NCBI RefSeq assembly: GCF_013408685.1
Contig: NZ_JACBZY010000001.1
Span: 1,798,001-1,862,000 of the forward strand
DNA: 64,000 nucleotides
Reading direction: 5' to 3'
Source of the DNA: Schumannella luteola
Lineage (GTDB): Bacteria > Actinomycetota > Actinomycetes > Actinomycetales > Microbacteriaceae
The notes beneath the pieces were generated by a model. The model was not told where the DNA came from. It ran no database searches and saw only the letters and a program-made list of their open reading frames with translations. A program made the position numbers and the translations under genes. This document shows positions 1 to 9,199 of this stretch, one piece after another; the stretch's first letter is position 1; each line of letters opens with the position of its first letter.

Positions 1-1
1 G

Positions 2-436
2 GATGCGGCAAGCGAGGTGGCGATGCTGCGCACCCGCGAGACCGAGAACCCGCTCGAGCGGCTTCAGCCGGTCGTCGACCTGGCCGGACTGCTCGCGATG
101 ATCCGCACCGTGCGCCACGTCTTCGTCAGCCCCGCGATCGAGCACTACGCCGTCGCGATCACCTCGGCGACCCGCAGCGACCGCGAGCTGCGCCTCGGCG
201 CGAGCCCGCGCGCGACCCTGCAGCTCGTGCGCGCAGCGAAGGCCCGCGCCGCGATCGCCGGTCGCGACTTCGTGCTGCCCGACGACATCGACGCCCTCGC
301 CGCCCCCGTGCTGGCGCACCGCCTCGTGCCGGCCCGCGCGGTCGGCGGCTCGGCTGCGCTCGGCTCCGAGGGGCTCGCCGAGGTCGTGACCCGCATCGTC
401 TCGATGATCCCGATCCCGCTCGGCGCGGCGCACTGA
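2..436 (+). CDS. MoxR-family AAA ATPase, C-terminal part (5' end outside window)
   Basis: Only the last 144 codons are present; the frame is open from base 2 and the true start lies upstream. The visible part matches the lid domain of MoxR ATPases: helical segments with SPRATLQLVRAAKARAAI, then DFVLPDDIDALAAPVLAHRL, which is the usual C-terminal signature. The Walker motifs would lie upstream. MoxR proteins act as chaperone-like ATPases, and their genes commonly precede DUF58 and transglutaminase genes, as here. The next gene starts 35 bases downstream on the same strand, so the three genes probably form one operon. The family call is firm; the substrate is unknown. Confidence 0.9.
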   Translation, partial: DAASEVAMLRTRETENPLERLQPVVDLAGLLAMIRTVRHVFVSPAIEHYAVAITSATRSDRELRLGASPRATLQLVRAAKARAAIAGRDFVLPDDIDALAAPVLAHRLVPARAVGGSAALGSEGLAEVVTRIVSMIPIPLGAAH

Positions 437-471
437 GCCCCGCCGCTGCCTGACCGCCTCCCGCATCCGCC

Positions 472-1779
472 ATGGCCCGCCGTCCCGACCGCACCCGCTC
501 GGTGTGGACGACCGTGCGCGGCACCGTCACGCTCGCGCTCGGCGCGCTCATCCTCGTGTTCGCCTACTTCGGCGCCTGGGGCGAGGCGCTGGTCGCCGGC
601 GTCGCCGGGCTGCTGCTGCCGATCATCGGGCTGCTCGCCGTGCGGCTCACCCGGCCGAAGCTGCGGGTCACGCGCGAGTTCAGCCCGCCGATCGTCTCGG
701 CCGGGACCCCGGCGCGGGTCGTGCTCGGACTGAGCAACGCCGGTGCGCGCACCACCCCGCCGGGCGTCTGGAACGACTCCCTGCCCTGGCACGAGACGCA
801 GAGCCCGCAGCTGCTGCCCGCCCTCGGCAGCGCCGCCGAGCAGGCCGTCACCGGAAACGAGCGCCGTCCGCGCAGCGTCGCCTTCGAGTACGAGCTGCAC
901 CCGGAGCAGCGCGGCGTCTACCCGATCGGCCCGGTCGCGATCGAGCACCGCGACCCGTTCGGCATGGCCCGCTCCGTCACGGCGCAGGGCGGCCGCGACG
1001 ATCTCGTGGTCGTGCCGGAGGTCGTCACCCTCCCGCCAGGGGCGCTCTCGACCGCCGAGGCCGAGGGGAACGCCCTGCTCGTGCAGCGGCGCGTGACCGG
1101 CAACGACGACGACCTCACGACCCGCGAGTACCGGCCCGGGGATGCGCTGCGTCGCGTGCACTGGCGCGCCTCCGCCCGCCATGGGGAGCTCATGGTGCGG
1201 CAGGAGGAGCAGCGCAGCTACCCGAAGGTGCGGCTGCTGCTCGACACCCGCCGCGACGGCTACGGCGACGCGGCGCCCGACGGTCTCGCCGACAGCCCCG
1301 CCGACGAGAGCGAGAGCTTCGAGTGGACGGTGCGCTTCTTCGCCTCGCTCGGCCTGCACCTCTTCGACCGCGGCTTCGACGTCGAGGTGCTCGAGACGGC
1401 CGAGCCGCAGGTGGCCTCCTTCGGCGACCGCTGGGAGGGGATGCAGCGCGACCAGCGCTTCCTGCGCAGCCTCGCCGAGATCCGCCTCGTCACGACGACC
1501 TCGCGCGACGCCCCCGAGGCGCCGCACTCCTCCGACGCCCCGGGCCCGGTGTTCGCGCTCTTCGCGACCCCGGCCACGGTCACGCTCGACTGGGCGCGCC
1601 GCCAGCGCAAGCCCGGGGAGGCCGCGGTGGCGTGGCTGGTCGGAGGCCGCAACGAGGACGCGATCGCCGTGCTGCGCCAGTCGGGCTGGACGGTCGCGAA
1701 CCCCGACCTGTGGGACGACCCGGTGGAGGCCTGGCTGCAGGCCCACGAGCAGTACGGGGTGAGCCGTGGTTCTCGCTGA
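472..1779 (+). CDS. DUF58 domain-containing protein
   Basis: This 435-residue protein has two N-terminal hydrophobic segments (about residues 15-55), which probably anchor it in the membrane. The DUF58 signature follows at about residue 215: DLTTREYRPGDALRRVHWRASAR. The C-terminal part resembles a von Willebrand A-like fold, as in the family. DUF58 proteins are usually encoded beside MoxR ATPases and membrane transglutaminases and are thought to work with them at the cell envelope. The start is the ATG after a short gap from the MoxR gene. The gene overlaps the next one by 14 bases, which suggests translational coupling. Exact function is unknown. Confidence 0.88.
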   Translation: MARRPDRTRSVWTTVRGTVTLALGALILVFAYFGAWGEALVAGVAGLLLPIIGLLAVRLTRPKLRVTREFSPPIVSAGTPARVVLGLSNAGARTTPPGVWNDSLPWHETQSPQLLPALGSAAEQAVTGNERRPRSVAFEYELHPEQRGVYPIGPVAIEHRDPFGMARSVTAQGGRDDLVVVPEVVTLPPGALSTAEAEGNALLVQRRVTGNDDDLTTREYRPGDALRRVHWRASARHGELMVRQEEQRSYPKVRLLLDTRRDGYGDAAPDGLADSPADESESFEWTVRFFASLGLHLFDRGFDVEVLETAEPQVASFGDRWEGMQRDQRFLRSLAEIRLVTTTSRDAPEAPHSSDAPGPVFALFATPATVTLDWARRQRKPGEAAVAWLVGGRNEDAIAVLRQSGWTVANPDLWDDPVEAWLQAHEQYGVSRGSR

Positions 1780-4072
1780 CGAGCGGCGCGGGAGCGGGAT
1801 GCGCCCCGGCCTTCCGGGGTCCGACCCGAGCATCACGTCGGGCCGCGGCCCCGGCGGCCGGCCGGCCGGGCGCGGCCGCGAGCCCATGCCCGGCACCCGC
1901 ACCTGGCCCGACTCGCTGCTGGCCCTGCTGGCCCTCGCCGTCGCGCTCGCCGCGCTGAACCCGCTGCTCTCGGGCGTCGGCTGGTGGTTCGCGGGCGCCT
2001 TCTTCGCGGCGGTCGTCATCGGCGCCGCCGGCCTGGCCCGGTTCCTGATGCGCAGCACCGTGCTGCCTCCGCTCATCGGACTCGCGGCCGGTCTCGTCGC
2101 GGTCGAGCTGGTGTTCCTGCGCGGGCAGGCGATCGCCGGGGTGGTGCCGACGCCGGCGGTGTTCCGCAAGGCCGGCGAGCTGGCCGAGCAGGGCACGCAG
2201 TCGATCGCCCAGCAGGCGGTTCCCGCCGAGCCGGTGCCCGGCATCCTCTTCCTCATCGTGCTCGGCGTCGTCGGTCTCGCCTTCGCCGCCGACCTGCTCG
2301 TCGTCGCGACCCAGGTGCGCGCGCTCGCCGCCCTGCCGATGCTCGCGCTGCTGATGATCCCGATGCTCGTGCTGAGCGGACGCTCCGACGCGCTCGTCTG
2401 GATCGCCGCCTGCGTCGTCTACCTCATCCTGCTGCGGCGCGGAGCGCGCCCGACGTCGCGCCTGGCGACCTGGGCGGTCGCCGCGCTCGTCGTGGCGGGC
2501 TCGCTCGTCATCCCGAGCTTCCTGCCGCCGGTCGGGCAGACCTCGGCGACGCAGGGCGGGCTCGAGACCCGCGTCAACCCGCTCGTCTCCCTCGGGGAGG
2601 ACCTGCGCCGCGGCACCGCCGTGACCGCCCTGCGCTACAGCACGAAGAGCACCGAGCCGCTGTACCTGCGACTCGCGACCTACGAGAGCTTCTCGGGCGA
2701 GACGTGGGCGCCGACGGTGCCCGACAAGCAGTCGCTGCGCCGGCTCGACAGCCTCCCCTCCGCGGTCGGGCGATCGGATGACGTGCCCACCGGCTCGGGC
2801 GCCGTCGACGTGCGCGTCGACCGCGTCGGCGGACGCTGGGCTCCCGTGCCCTACGCCGCGACCCGCATCCGCGGCCTCGACGGTGACTGGCGCGCCGACG
2901 CCGACAGCCTCACGGTGCGCTCGGGCGACGGCGAGATCAACGGCCGGCAGTACACGGTCGACTTCGATTACCCGACCGTCACCCCCGAGCAGCTCGACGA
3001 GGGCTCGGGCACGGGACGCTACGACTTCGACGTGCGTCCGTATCTGGAGACCCCGTCGACGCTCGACCCGGTGATCGCCGACACAGCCGCGCAGGTCACC
3101 GCCGGCAAGACCACCGCGTGGGAGCAGGCCGTCGCGCTGCAGGACTGGTTCCGCGACGACTTCAGCTACTCCGAGGAGGCGCCGGTCGACGACGACTACG
3201 ACGGCTCCGGCGTCGGCGTCATGCCGAAGTTCCTCGAGGCGAAGGCCGGCTACTGCGTGCACTTCGCCTCGACCATGACCGTCATGGCGCGCACCCTCGG
3301 CATCCCGGCGCGCATGGTCGTCGGCTTCCTGCCCGGCGACCTCACCTCGACCGACGACGACGACACCGCGAACTTCCGCGTCGACACGCACAAGCTGCAC
3401 GCCTGGCCCGAGCTCTACTTCGAGGGCTACGGCTGGCTGCGCTTCGAGCCGACCCCGAGTCGTGGATCGGTTCCCGCCTACGCGATCGTTCCCGGGGCCT
3501 CGGGCGACGACACCGAGCCCAGCGCGGCGCCGAGCGACACCCCGAGCGACGCCGCGTCCGACCCGGCCAACCGTCCCGACCGCACCGACACCCCCGCCCA
3601 GTCGGCGGCCCAGGATGCGGCGCGCAGCGCCCAGAGCGTCGCGCAGGTCGGCGGCATCGTGCTCGGCGTGGTGCTCGTGCTGCTGATCCCGCTGCTCGTG
3701 CGCCGGGCCGTGCGCCTGCGGCGCTTCAGCCGCATCCGCCGCGGACGCGACCCCGCGCAGGCGGCCTGGACCGAGCTGCGCGACACGGCCCGCGACCACG
3801 GCTGGAACGCCCTCGAGAGCGAGAGCGTCGAGACGCTGACGAGCCGACTCGTCGACGGGATGCCCGACGGCGAGGCCGAGAAGCTGCGCCGACTCGCCCG
3901 CTCCGTCGAGCGCACCGCCTACGCCCCGCCGAACCGACCGCCGGTCACGACCGACGACCTCAGCGCGGCGATCCGGGCGATCGAGCGCGACACCCCGCCG
4001 GTGCTGCGGGTGCGCGGGGCGCTGCTGCCGGGCTCGCTGTTCCGGCGGGTGCTGGCTGCGGCCGACGCCTGA
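1766..4072 (+). CDS. Membrane transglutaminase-like protein (TgpA/DUF3488 type)
   Basis: This 768-residue protein has an N-terminal block of hydrophobic helices (about residues 45-250), an extracytoplasmic transglutaminase core, one more membrane helix near residue 630, and a cytoplasmic tail. The core shows Cys497 in AGYCVHFASTMTVMAR and His545 in HKLHAWPELYF. At the usual place of the third catalytic residue the sequence reads GWLRFEPT, with Glu in place of the more common Asp. The region around residues 570-620 is rich in Ser, Asp, Pro and Ala and looks disordered. The GTG start overlaps the DUF58 gene; an ATG at 1799 is an alternative. Its role is probably in envelope protein processing or crosslinking; the substrate is unknown. 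Confidence 0.88.
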   Translation: MVLADERRGSGMRPGLPGSDPSITSGRGPGGRPAGRGREPMPGTRTWPDSLLALLALAVALAALNPLLSGVGWWFAGAFFAAVVIGAAGLARFLMRSTVLPPLIGLAAGLVAVELVFLRGQAIAGVVPTPAVFRKAGELAEQGTQSIAQQAVPAEPVPGILFLIVLGVVGLAFAADLLVVATQVRALAALPMLALLMIPMLVLSGRSDALVWIAACVVYLILLRRGARPTSRLATWAVAALVVAGSLVIPSFLPPVGQTSATQGGLETRVNPLVSLGEDLRRGTAVTALRYSTKSTEPLYLRLATYESFSGETWAPTVPDKQSLRRLDSLPSAVGRSDDVPTGSGAVDVRVDRVGGRWAPVPYAATRIRGLDGDWRADADSLTVRSGDGEINGRQYTVDFDYPTVTPEQLDEGSGTGRYDFDVRPYLETPSTLDPVIADTAAQVTAGKTTAWEQAVALQDWFRDDFSYSEEAPVDDDYDGSGVGVMPKFLEAKAGYCVHFASTMTVMARTLGIPARMVVGFLPGDLTSTDDDDTANFRVDTHKLHAWPELYFEGYGWLRFEPTPSRGSVPAYAIVPGASGDDTEPSAAPSDTPSDAASDPANRPDRTDTPAQSAAQDAARSAQSVAQVGGIVLGVVLVLLIPLLVRRAVRLRRFSRIRRGRDPAQAAWTELRDTARDHGWNALESESVETLTSRLVDGMPDGEAEKLRRLARSVERTAYAPPNRPPVTTDDLSAAIRAIERDTPPVLRVRGALLPGSLFRRVLAAADA

Positions 4073-4102
4073 GCTGTGCGCTCTCGAGACGACCTCTGAA
4101 CG

Positions 4103-4915
4103 TCAGCCGAGCGGGCTCGCGGCGAGCACGGGACGCCCGGTCACCGGATCGCTGAGCCAGGTCGCCCGCACCCGGTAGACCTCGGCGAGCAGCTCGGGCG
4201 TCAGCGTCGCGAGCGGGGCGCCCTCGGCGACGACGCGACCCGCGTGCAGCACGACGACGTGGTCGGCCCACGCGGCCGCGAGCCCGAGATCGTGCAGCGC
4301 GGCCAGCACGGTCACGCCGTCGCCGGTCAGCCGGCGCAGCAGCGTCAGGGCGGCGAGCTGCGCCGCGATGTCGAGGTGGTTCGTCGGCTCGTCGAGCAGC
4401 AGCAGACGCGGATGCTGCGCGAGCGCCCGGGCGAGCAGCACGCGCTGGCGCTCGCCGCCCGACAGCCGCGTGATCTCGCGCCCGCGGAGGTGCTCGATGC
4501 CGGCGGAGGCGATGGCCGCATCCACCGCGTCCGCCGACTCGCGGTCGGGTCCGCCCAGCAGCGCGCCGTAGGGGGTGCGGCCGAGGCCCACGACGGACTC
4601 GACGCTCAGCGGCAGCTCGGTGCCCGCATCCTGCTCGACGAAGGCGACGCGGCGGGCTCGCTCCCGGCGTCCGAGTGCGCCGAGGTCGGCGCCGTCGAGG
4701 CGCACCGCGCCGGCGACCGGGCGATCGGCTCCGGCGACGGCGCGCAGCAGGCTCGACTTGCCGGCTCCGTTCGGGCCGACGAGCGCCGTCAGCGCGCCCG
4801 GGGGAGCGGAGAACGCGGCCGCGTCGACGACGGCGCGATCGCCGATGCGCACGGTGAGGTCGGCGACGCGGAGGCCGGGGTCCGTGCTCGGCGCACCCGT
4901 CGCATCCGCGCTCAC
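4103..4915 (-). CDS. ABC transporter ATP-binding protein, proposed F420-0 importer type
   Basis: This 270-residue ATPase carries Walker A (GPNGAGKSSLL), the ABC signature (LSGGERQRVLLARALA) and Walker B (LLLLDEPTNHLD), with a switch histidine in LHDLGLA. It resembles the ATPases of iron-siderophore and cobalamin importers. Its start overlaps the stop of the permease gene by four bases, so the two are translationally coupled. The cassette of binding protein, permease and ATPase lies beside cofC and cofD, the setting for which an F420-0 importer family was proposed in actinobacteria. The ABC importer call is certain; the substrate is an inference from context and overall family resemblance. Confidence 0.82.
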   Translation of the reverse strand: MSADATGAPSTDPGLRVADLTVRIGDRAVVDAAAFSAPPGALTALVGPNGAGKSSLLRAVAGADRPVAGAVRLDGADLGALGRRERARRVAFVEQDAGTELPLSVESVVGLGRTPYGALLGGPDRESADAVDAAIASAGIEHLRGREITRLSGGERQRVLLARALAQHPRLLLLDEPTNHLDIAAQLAALTLLRRLTGDGVTVLAALHDLGLAAAWADHVVVLHAGRVVAEGAPLATLTPELLAEVYRVRATWLSDPVTGRPVLAASPLG

Positions 4916-5988
4916 GCCTCGCTCCGCCGGCGCGCGAGCAGCAGCGCGAACACCGGGGCTCCGATGAGCGCGGTCACGATGCCGACCGGCAACTCACGCG
5001 GGGCGAAGACGCTGCGGGCGAGGGTGTCGGCCCAGATCAGGAATGTCGCGCCGACGAGAGCCGAGAGCGGCAGCAGCGTGCGGTGTCCCGGTCCGACCAC
5101 GAGGCGCACGGCGTGGGGCAGCACGAGCCCGACGAAGCCGATCGACCCGCTGACCGCGACGAGGGCTCCGGTCAGCAGCGCCGTCGCGCCGAGCAGCAGC
5201 CACCGGGTGCGCTGCACGCCGATGCCGAGGCTCGCCGCCGTGGTGTCGCCGAAGCTGAAGGCGTCGAGGATGCGCCCGCTCAACAGCAGCGGGATGCCGA
5301 TCACGAGCACCGCGACCCCGGCGATCCCGACCGCCGACCAGCGCGCGCCGGCGAGCGAGCCGAGCAGCCAGCCGAGGATCTCGCGGTAGGAGTCCTGCTC
5401 CGAGCTCCAGAAGATCGCGAAGCTCGTCGCGGCGCCGGCCAGGCTCGACACGGCGACGCCGGCCAGCACGGTGCGCGTCGGCGTGATCGCGCCGAGCGCC
5501 CCGGCGAGGCCGAGCGTCGCGGCGAGCGCGAGCAGCGCCCCGCCGAACGCGGCGGCCGGCAGCGCGACGGCGACCCCGAGCAGGATGACCGTCACCGCTC
5601 CGAGCGACGCCCCCGAGGAGAGCCCGAGCAGGTACGGATCGGCGAGCTGATTGCGGGTCAGCGCCTGCATGACGGCGCCCGCGATCGCGAGCCCCGCGCC
5701 GACAGCGGCGGCCGTCAGCACGCGGGGAACCCGAAGCCCCCAGACGATGCCGTCGCGCAGCGGGTCGAGCGGGTTCGCGCCGAGGCCGAGGTGCGAGAGG
5801 ATGCCGCGCAGCACGTCGCCGACGGCGAGGTCGGCCGAGCCGATCGTCGTCGCGACCACGATCGACGCGGCGAGGGCGAGCACGAGCACCGGCGCCAGGA
5901 CGGCCGTGCGGCGACGAGCGCGCCGGCGCGCATCCACGCCGACGCCCGCGACGGCGCTGCCGCGCCCGCTGCTCGCGATGCTCACCAT
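4912..5988 (-). CDS. FecCD-family ABC permease, proposed F420-0 importer type
   Basis: This roughly 358-residue protein consists almost entirely of hydrophobic helices and has the FecCD hallmarks: RVPRVLTAAAVGAGLAIAGA, then QALTRNQLADPYLLGLSSGA, and a C-terminal LPHAVRLVVGPGHRTLLPLS. I chose the ATG at 5988, which gives a short basic N-terminus before the first helix. The open frame continues upstream only as antisense to the binding-protein gene. It would form the membrane channel for the substrate delivered by the lipoprotein encoded upstream. The gene lies 38 bases after that gene and overlaps the ATPase gene by four bases. Confidence 0.82.
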   Translation of the reverse strand: MVSIASSGRGSAVAGVGVDARRRARRRTAVLAPVLVLALAASIVVATTIGSADLAVGDVLRGILSHLGLGANPLDPLRDGIVWGLRVPRVLTAAAVGAGLAIAGAVMQALTRNQLADPYLLGLSSGASLGAVTVILLGVAVALPAAAFGGALLALAATLGLAGALGAITPTRTVLAGVAVSSLAGAATSFAIFWSSEQDSYREILGWLLGSLAGARWSAVGIAGVAVLVIGIPLLLSGRILDAFSFGDTTAASLGIGVQRTRWLLLGATALLTGALVAVSGSIGFVGLVLPHAVRLVVGPGHRTLLPLSALVGATFLIWADTLARSVFAPRELPVGIVTALIGAPVFALLLARRRSEA

Positions 5989-6026
5989 CCGATCCGGCTC
6001 CGCTCTCTCCTCAGCCCGGTGTCTCG

Positions 6027-7070
6027 TCAGCCCAGCTTCAGCTTCGCCAGCTGCGTCGCGACCGAGTCGGCCGCCTCGACCGAGCGCACGCCCGCCTCGC
6101 TCGCGGCGAAGGGCAGGGTGATGTAGCGCTTCTGCTTCACGGCGGCGAGGTTCGCGGTCGCCGGGTTCGCCTCGAGCTGCGCGATCTTGCTCTTCGCGCT
6201 GTTCCAGTCGGCGTCGATCAGCACGATCACGTCGGGGTCGGCGTCGACGATCGACTCCCAGCCGAGCGTGGCCCAGGTCTGCTTCACATCGGCGGCGACG
6301 TTCGTCAGCCCGGCGGCCTCGAGCACCATCTCGGGCGCTCCCGTGCCGGCGCCGACGTAGGGCGTGTCGGTGCCCGACGAGTACCAGAGCGCCTTCAGCC
6401 CGCGGTCGTCGCGGTGGATGCCGGCGAGCTGCGTCTTCTGCGCCGCGACCAGCTTCGTCGCGGTCGATTCGACGCCGAAGATGCGTCCCGCCTCGTCGAT
6501 CTCGCCGAAGACGTCGTCGAAGCTCAGCTTCGCCGGGGCGCCCTGGCTGCGGCAGGCGGCCGGCTGCACATAGCTCGCGATACCCAGCTTCTGCAGCTCG
6601 GCTCGCGTGCCCGCCGCATCCGCGCTGAACGCCGACTCCCAGCCGGAGTAGACCAGGTCGGGCTCGAGTTCCAGCACCGACTCGGGGCTCGGCATCTGAT
6701 CGCTGACGTCGTTGCGCTTCGGCGCCTCCTTCGTCCACTTCGCCGGAACGGCGCCGTCCTGGAAGGCGGTCCCGACGATGCGGTCGCCGACGCCGAGCGC
6801 GAGCATCATCTCGGTCGACGTCGACTTGACCGTGATGACGCGCTTCGGCGGCGTCGCGATCGTCTCGTCGAAGCCGCAGTTGTCGAGCTTCACGGCCTTC
6901 GCCGAGGTCGAGCCGGATGCGCCGGTGCTCGCGCCGTCAGCGGGCGCGGCGGATGCCGAGCATCCGGCCAGCAGCGCGATGACGGCGAGCGCGGCGGTCG
7001 GGGCCAGGGCGGCGGCGGACAGGATGCGGCGGCGCGGCGCGCGCGGGGAAAGTCGGGTGCGGGTTCGCAC
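6027..7070 (-). CDS. ABC transporter substrate-binding lipoprotein, proposed F420-0 importer type
   Basis: The product is about 347 residues from the GTG at 7070. That start places a basic run, a hydrophobic segment and the lipobox LLAGC in the order expected of a lipoprotein signal; an earlier start at 7139 would add a proline-rich stretch with no signal character. The mature part is a TroA/BtuF-like binding protein, with TIATPPKRVITVKSTSTEM near its start and VLELEPDLVYSGW later. It is first in an operon with the permease and ATPase genes and diverges from cofC. The likely cargo is a deazaflavin (F420-0 or its precursor Fo), but a siderophore or cobamide cannot be excluded from sequence alone. 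Confidence 0.8.
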   Translation of the reverse strand: MRTRTRLSPRAPRRRILSAAALAPTAALAVIALLAGCSASAAPADGASTGASGSTSAKAVKLDNCGFDETIATPPKRVITVKSTSTEMMLALGVGDRIVGTAFQDGAVPAKWTKEAPKRNDVSDQMPSPESVLELEPDLVYSGWESAFSADAAGTRAELQKLGIASYVQPAACRSQGAPAKLSFDDVFGEIDEAGRIFGVESTATKLVAAQKTQLAGIHRDDRGLKALWYSSGTDTPYVGAGTGAPEMVLEAAGLTNVAADVKQTWATLGWESIVDADPDVIVLIDADWNSAKSKIAQLEANPATANLAAVKQKRYITLPFAASEAGVRSVEAADSVATQLAKLKLG

Positions 7071-7322
7071 GGGAGCCTCTCGGTGGCGCCCGACCGGCGG
7101 TGGATCACCGTGCGGCGGGCAGGGGCGGACGGCGGGCACGAAACGGCTCGCGGATCACATGCCGCCCGAGAGTCGGCCGGCGCACCGGACGTCAGAGTGG
7201 CGACCGGGGTGCGCCCAGATTAGCGGCGCGGCGGGGGCCTGCGCCGGTCTCGTGAGCCGCGATCTCGCTCCGCCAGGCGCGGCACGTCGGCGTCCGTCCG
7301 ACTGACACGGGAGAATGGGTCA

Positions 7323-7934
7323 ATGCGCTGGCAGGTCATCGTCCCCGTGAAGCCCGCGGTCCAGGCGAAGACCCGGCTCGAAGCCGATCCCCGCCTCGCC
7401 CGCGCGATCGCCCTCGACACGATCTCGGCGGCCCTCGAGACGCTCGAGGTCGACCGCGTCATCGTCGTCACGGGGGATGTGCGCCTCGCCACCGAGCTGA
7501 CCGACACGGTCGCCGAGCGGGTCACGATCATCGCCGAGCCGGAGCCGACCGGCATCGCCGCCGCGATCGCGCTGGCGCTCGACCAGATCGCCGAGTCGGC
7601 TCCGCGGGCGGTGCTGCTCGGCGACCTCCCCGCGCTCACGCCCGACGACCTCGGCGTCGCGCTGCGTGCTGCCGAGCGCGTCGCCCGCGGCTTCGTGCCC
7701 GACCGCGACACCGGCGGAACGACTCTCGTCACCGCCGCCCCCGACACCGAGCTGCTCAGCCGCTTCGGCGACGGCAGCGCCGCCCGGCACGCCGCGCTGG
7801 GACTCGTGCGCCTGCACATCCCGCGCGACTCGACCCTGCGCCGCGACGTCGACACCCGCGAGCAGCTCGACGCCGCCGCGGCCCTCGGCCTGGGCGTGCG
7901 CACCCGTCAGGCCCTGCAGAACCCCGACGACTGA
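7323..7934 (+). CDS. cofC: 2-phospho-L-lactate / phosphoenolpyruvate guanylyltransferase (CofC/FbiD)
   Basis: This 203-residue nucleotidyltransferase begins MRWQVIVPVKP and has the family features: an early Lys and Arg in AKTRLEAD, a VLLGDLPALTPDDL segment that binds the metal and nucleotide, and DTGGTTLV near the end. The enzyme couples GTP to 2-phospholactate or phosphoenolpyruvate, making the activated compound that CofD uses to build F420-0 (or its dehydro form). The gene faces cofD, which lies on the other strand 100 bases downstream, and diverges from the importer genes. A GAGAAT hexamer six bases before the ATG suggests a leaderless transcript. Confidence 0.9.
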   Translation: MRWQVIVPVKPAVQAKTRLEADPRLARAIALDTISAALETLEVDRVIVVTGDVRLATELTDTVAERVTIIAEPEPTGIAAAIALALDQIAESAPRAVLLGDLPALTPDDLGVALRAAERVARGFVPDRDTGGTTLVTAAPDTELLSRFGDGSAARHAALGLVRLHIPRDSTLRRDVDTREQLDAAAALGLGVRTRQALQNPDD

Positions 7935-8034
7935 CCCGCGCCTCGCGGCAGGTCTCCGAGAGTACGCACTTTGCCGTGCGACACGCCGTGCCGTCGGCGC
8001 AGAGCACGTGCTTTCGCGGAGAAGGCAGGTGGGG

Positions 8035-9087
8035 TCAGGAGGTCGCGAGCGCCAGGGCGTCGCTGACCAGCTGCACGCCCGTGGGCTCGTCGCGCAGCCA
8101 GAGCGGCACGGCGGCCGAGCGGATGCCCTCCGCCTCGAGTCCGGCGACCGCATCCGCGTCGACCTCGTCGACCAGCCAGGCGTCGAGCACACCCTGCGCC
8201 CCGGCTTCGCGGGCGGGATGCGCGGTGCCGGCCACGGCATCCACCGCTCCACCCCGCGCGCCCAGCAGTCGGGCGACCGCCGCCGCGCTCGTCGGCACGC
8301 CGATGACCTCGAGGCAGGCGTCGGCCATGCCGCGCACGACTGCGCCGCCGATGATCGGCGAGACGCCGACGACGGGTGCGGGCGTCGCCTGCAGCGCCGC
8401 GTGGATGCCGGGGATGTCGAGGATCGTGCCGATCGACACGACTGGGTTCGAGGGTGCCAGCAGCACCACGTCGGCGTTCTCGATCGCGTCGAGCACGCCG
8501 GCCGCGGGGGACGACCCGGCGAGACCGCGGCGCTCGAAGCCGTGCGTCACGACCTTCGCGCGGTAGCGCGTCCACCACTCCTGGAAGTGCACGGTGCGCT
8601 CGACCGGCTCGCCGGCGGCGGACGCCTCGGGGTCGTCGATGCGCACCCAGGTCGCGACCTCGTCGTCGGTCGCGGGCAGCAGCTCGACGCCGAGATCCCA
8701 GCGCGCGGTGAGGCGCGGCACGATCGAGCTCAGCGGAACGCCCTCGCGCAGCCACGCCGACCGCGCGATGTGCGCGCCCAGATCGAGGTCGCCGAGCGTG
8801 AACCACGGCCATCCCGCGCCCCATTCGCGCAGCTCGGCCGACACGCGCTCGCTCTCGCCGACGCGGCCCCAGCCGCGCTCGGTGTCGTTGACGCCCGCGA
8901 GCGCGTACATGATCGAGTCGAGGTCGGGCGTGATGCGCAGGCCCACGTGCCACATGTCGTCACCGGTGTTGACGATCGCCGTGATGCGCGTCGACGGCGA
9001 GTGGATGCGCGCCCAGGCGCGCACGGCGGAGAGGAAGCGGGCGCCGCCGACGCCGCCGGCGAGCACGGTGATGCGAGAGGGGAGCAC
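8035..9087 (-). CDS. cofD: 2-phospho-L-lactate transferase (CofD/FbiA)
   Basis: The product of about 350 residues starts with a glycine-rich strand (ITVLAGGVGGARFL) and carries NTGDDMWHVGL and LLAPSNPVVSIGTIL, typical of CofD. The enzyme transfers the phospholactyl or phosphoenolpyruvyl group from the CofC product to Fo, giving F420-0. I chose the GTG at 9087 because a TAGGGT hexamer lies seven bases before it. A GTG at 9096 is also in frame, but it overlaps that hexamer. Gamma-glutamyl ligase and Fo synthase genes are not in the window. Together with the LLM oxidoreductase at 37236 this indicates an F420-using organism. Confidence 0.92.
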   Translation of the reverse strand: MLPSRITVLAGGVGGARFLSAVRAWARIHSPSTRITAIVNTGDDMWHVGLRITPDLDSIMYALAGVNDTERGWGRVGESERVSAELREWGAGWPWFTLGDLDLGAHIARSAWLREGVPLSSIVPRLTARWDLGVELLPATDDEVATWVRIDDPEASAAGEPVERTVHFQEWWTRYRAKVVTHGFERRGLAGSSPAAGVLDAIENADVVLLAPSNPVVSIGTILDIPGIHAALQATPAPVVGVSPIIGGAVVRGMADACLEVIGVPTSAAAVARLLGARGGAVDAVAGTAHPAREAGAQGVLDAWLVDEVDADAVAGLEAEGIRSAAVPLWLRDEPTGVQLVSDALALATS

Positions 9088-9094
9088 GGCGCTC

Positions 9095-9100
9095 ACCCTA
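9095..9100 (-). promoter_or_regulatory. Candidate -10 box of cofD
   Basis: TAGGGT on the minus strand ends seven bases before the GTG at 9087, which would make a leaderless or nearly leaderless mRNA. It decides the start chosen for cofD. Confidence 0.5.
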
Positions 9101-9199
9101 GGGCTCCGGTGGGACCGGTCGCCGATCACCGACCGATCACCGAGGGCGCGGCCACCGTTCGTCGGCGGAACCCCGCCGAGGCGCGTAAGATCGCACGCC

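Noticed and set aside
145-2256. Long minus-strand frame opposite the MoxR, DUF58 and transglutaminase genes.
   Set aside because: No recognisable motif, Arg and Ala-rich composition, and fully opposite to three well-supported genes.
7071-7322. Possible cobalamin riboswitch upstream of the ABC importer operon.
   Set aside because: I looked on the minus strand for the B12 box and the conserved GGGAA region and found neither in proper order. The 252-bp gap shows no clear structure beyond GC-rich sequence.
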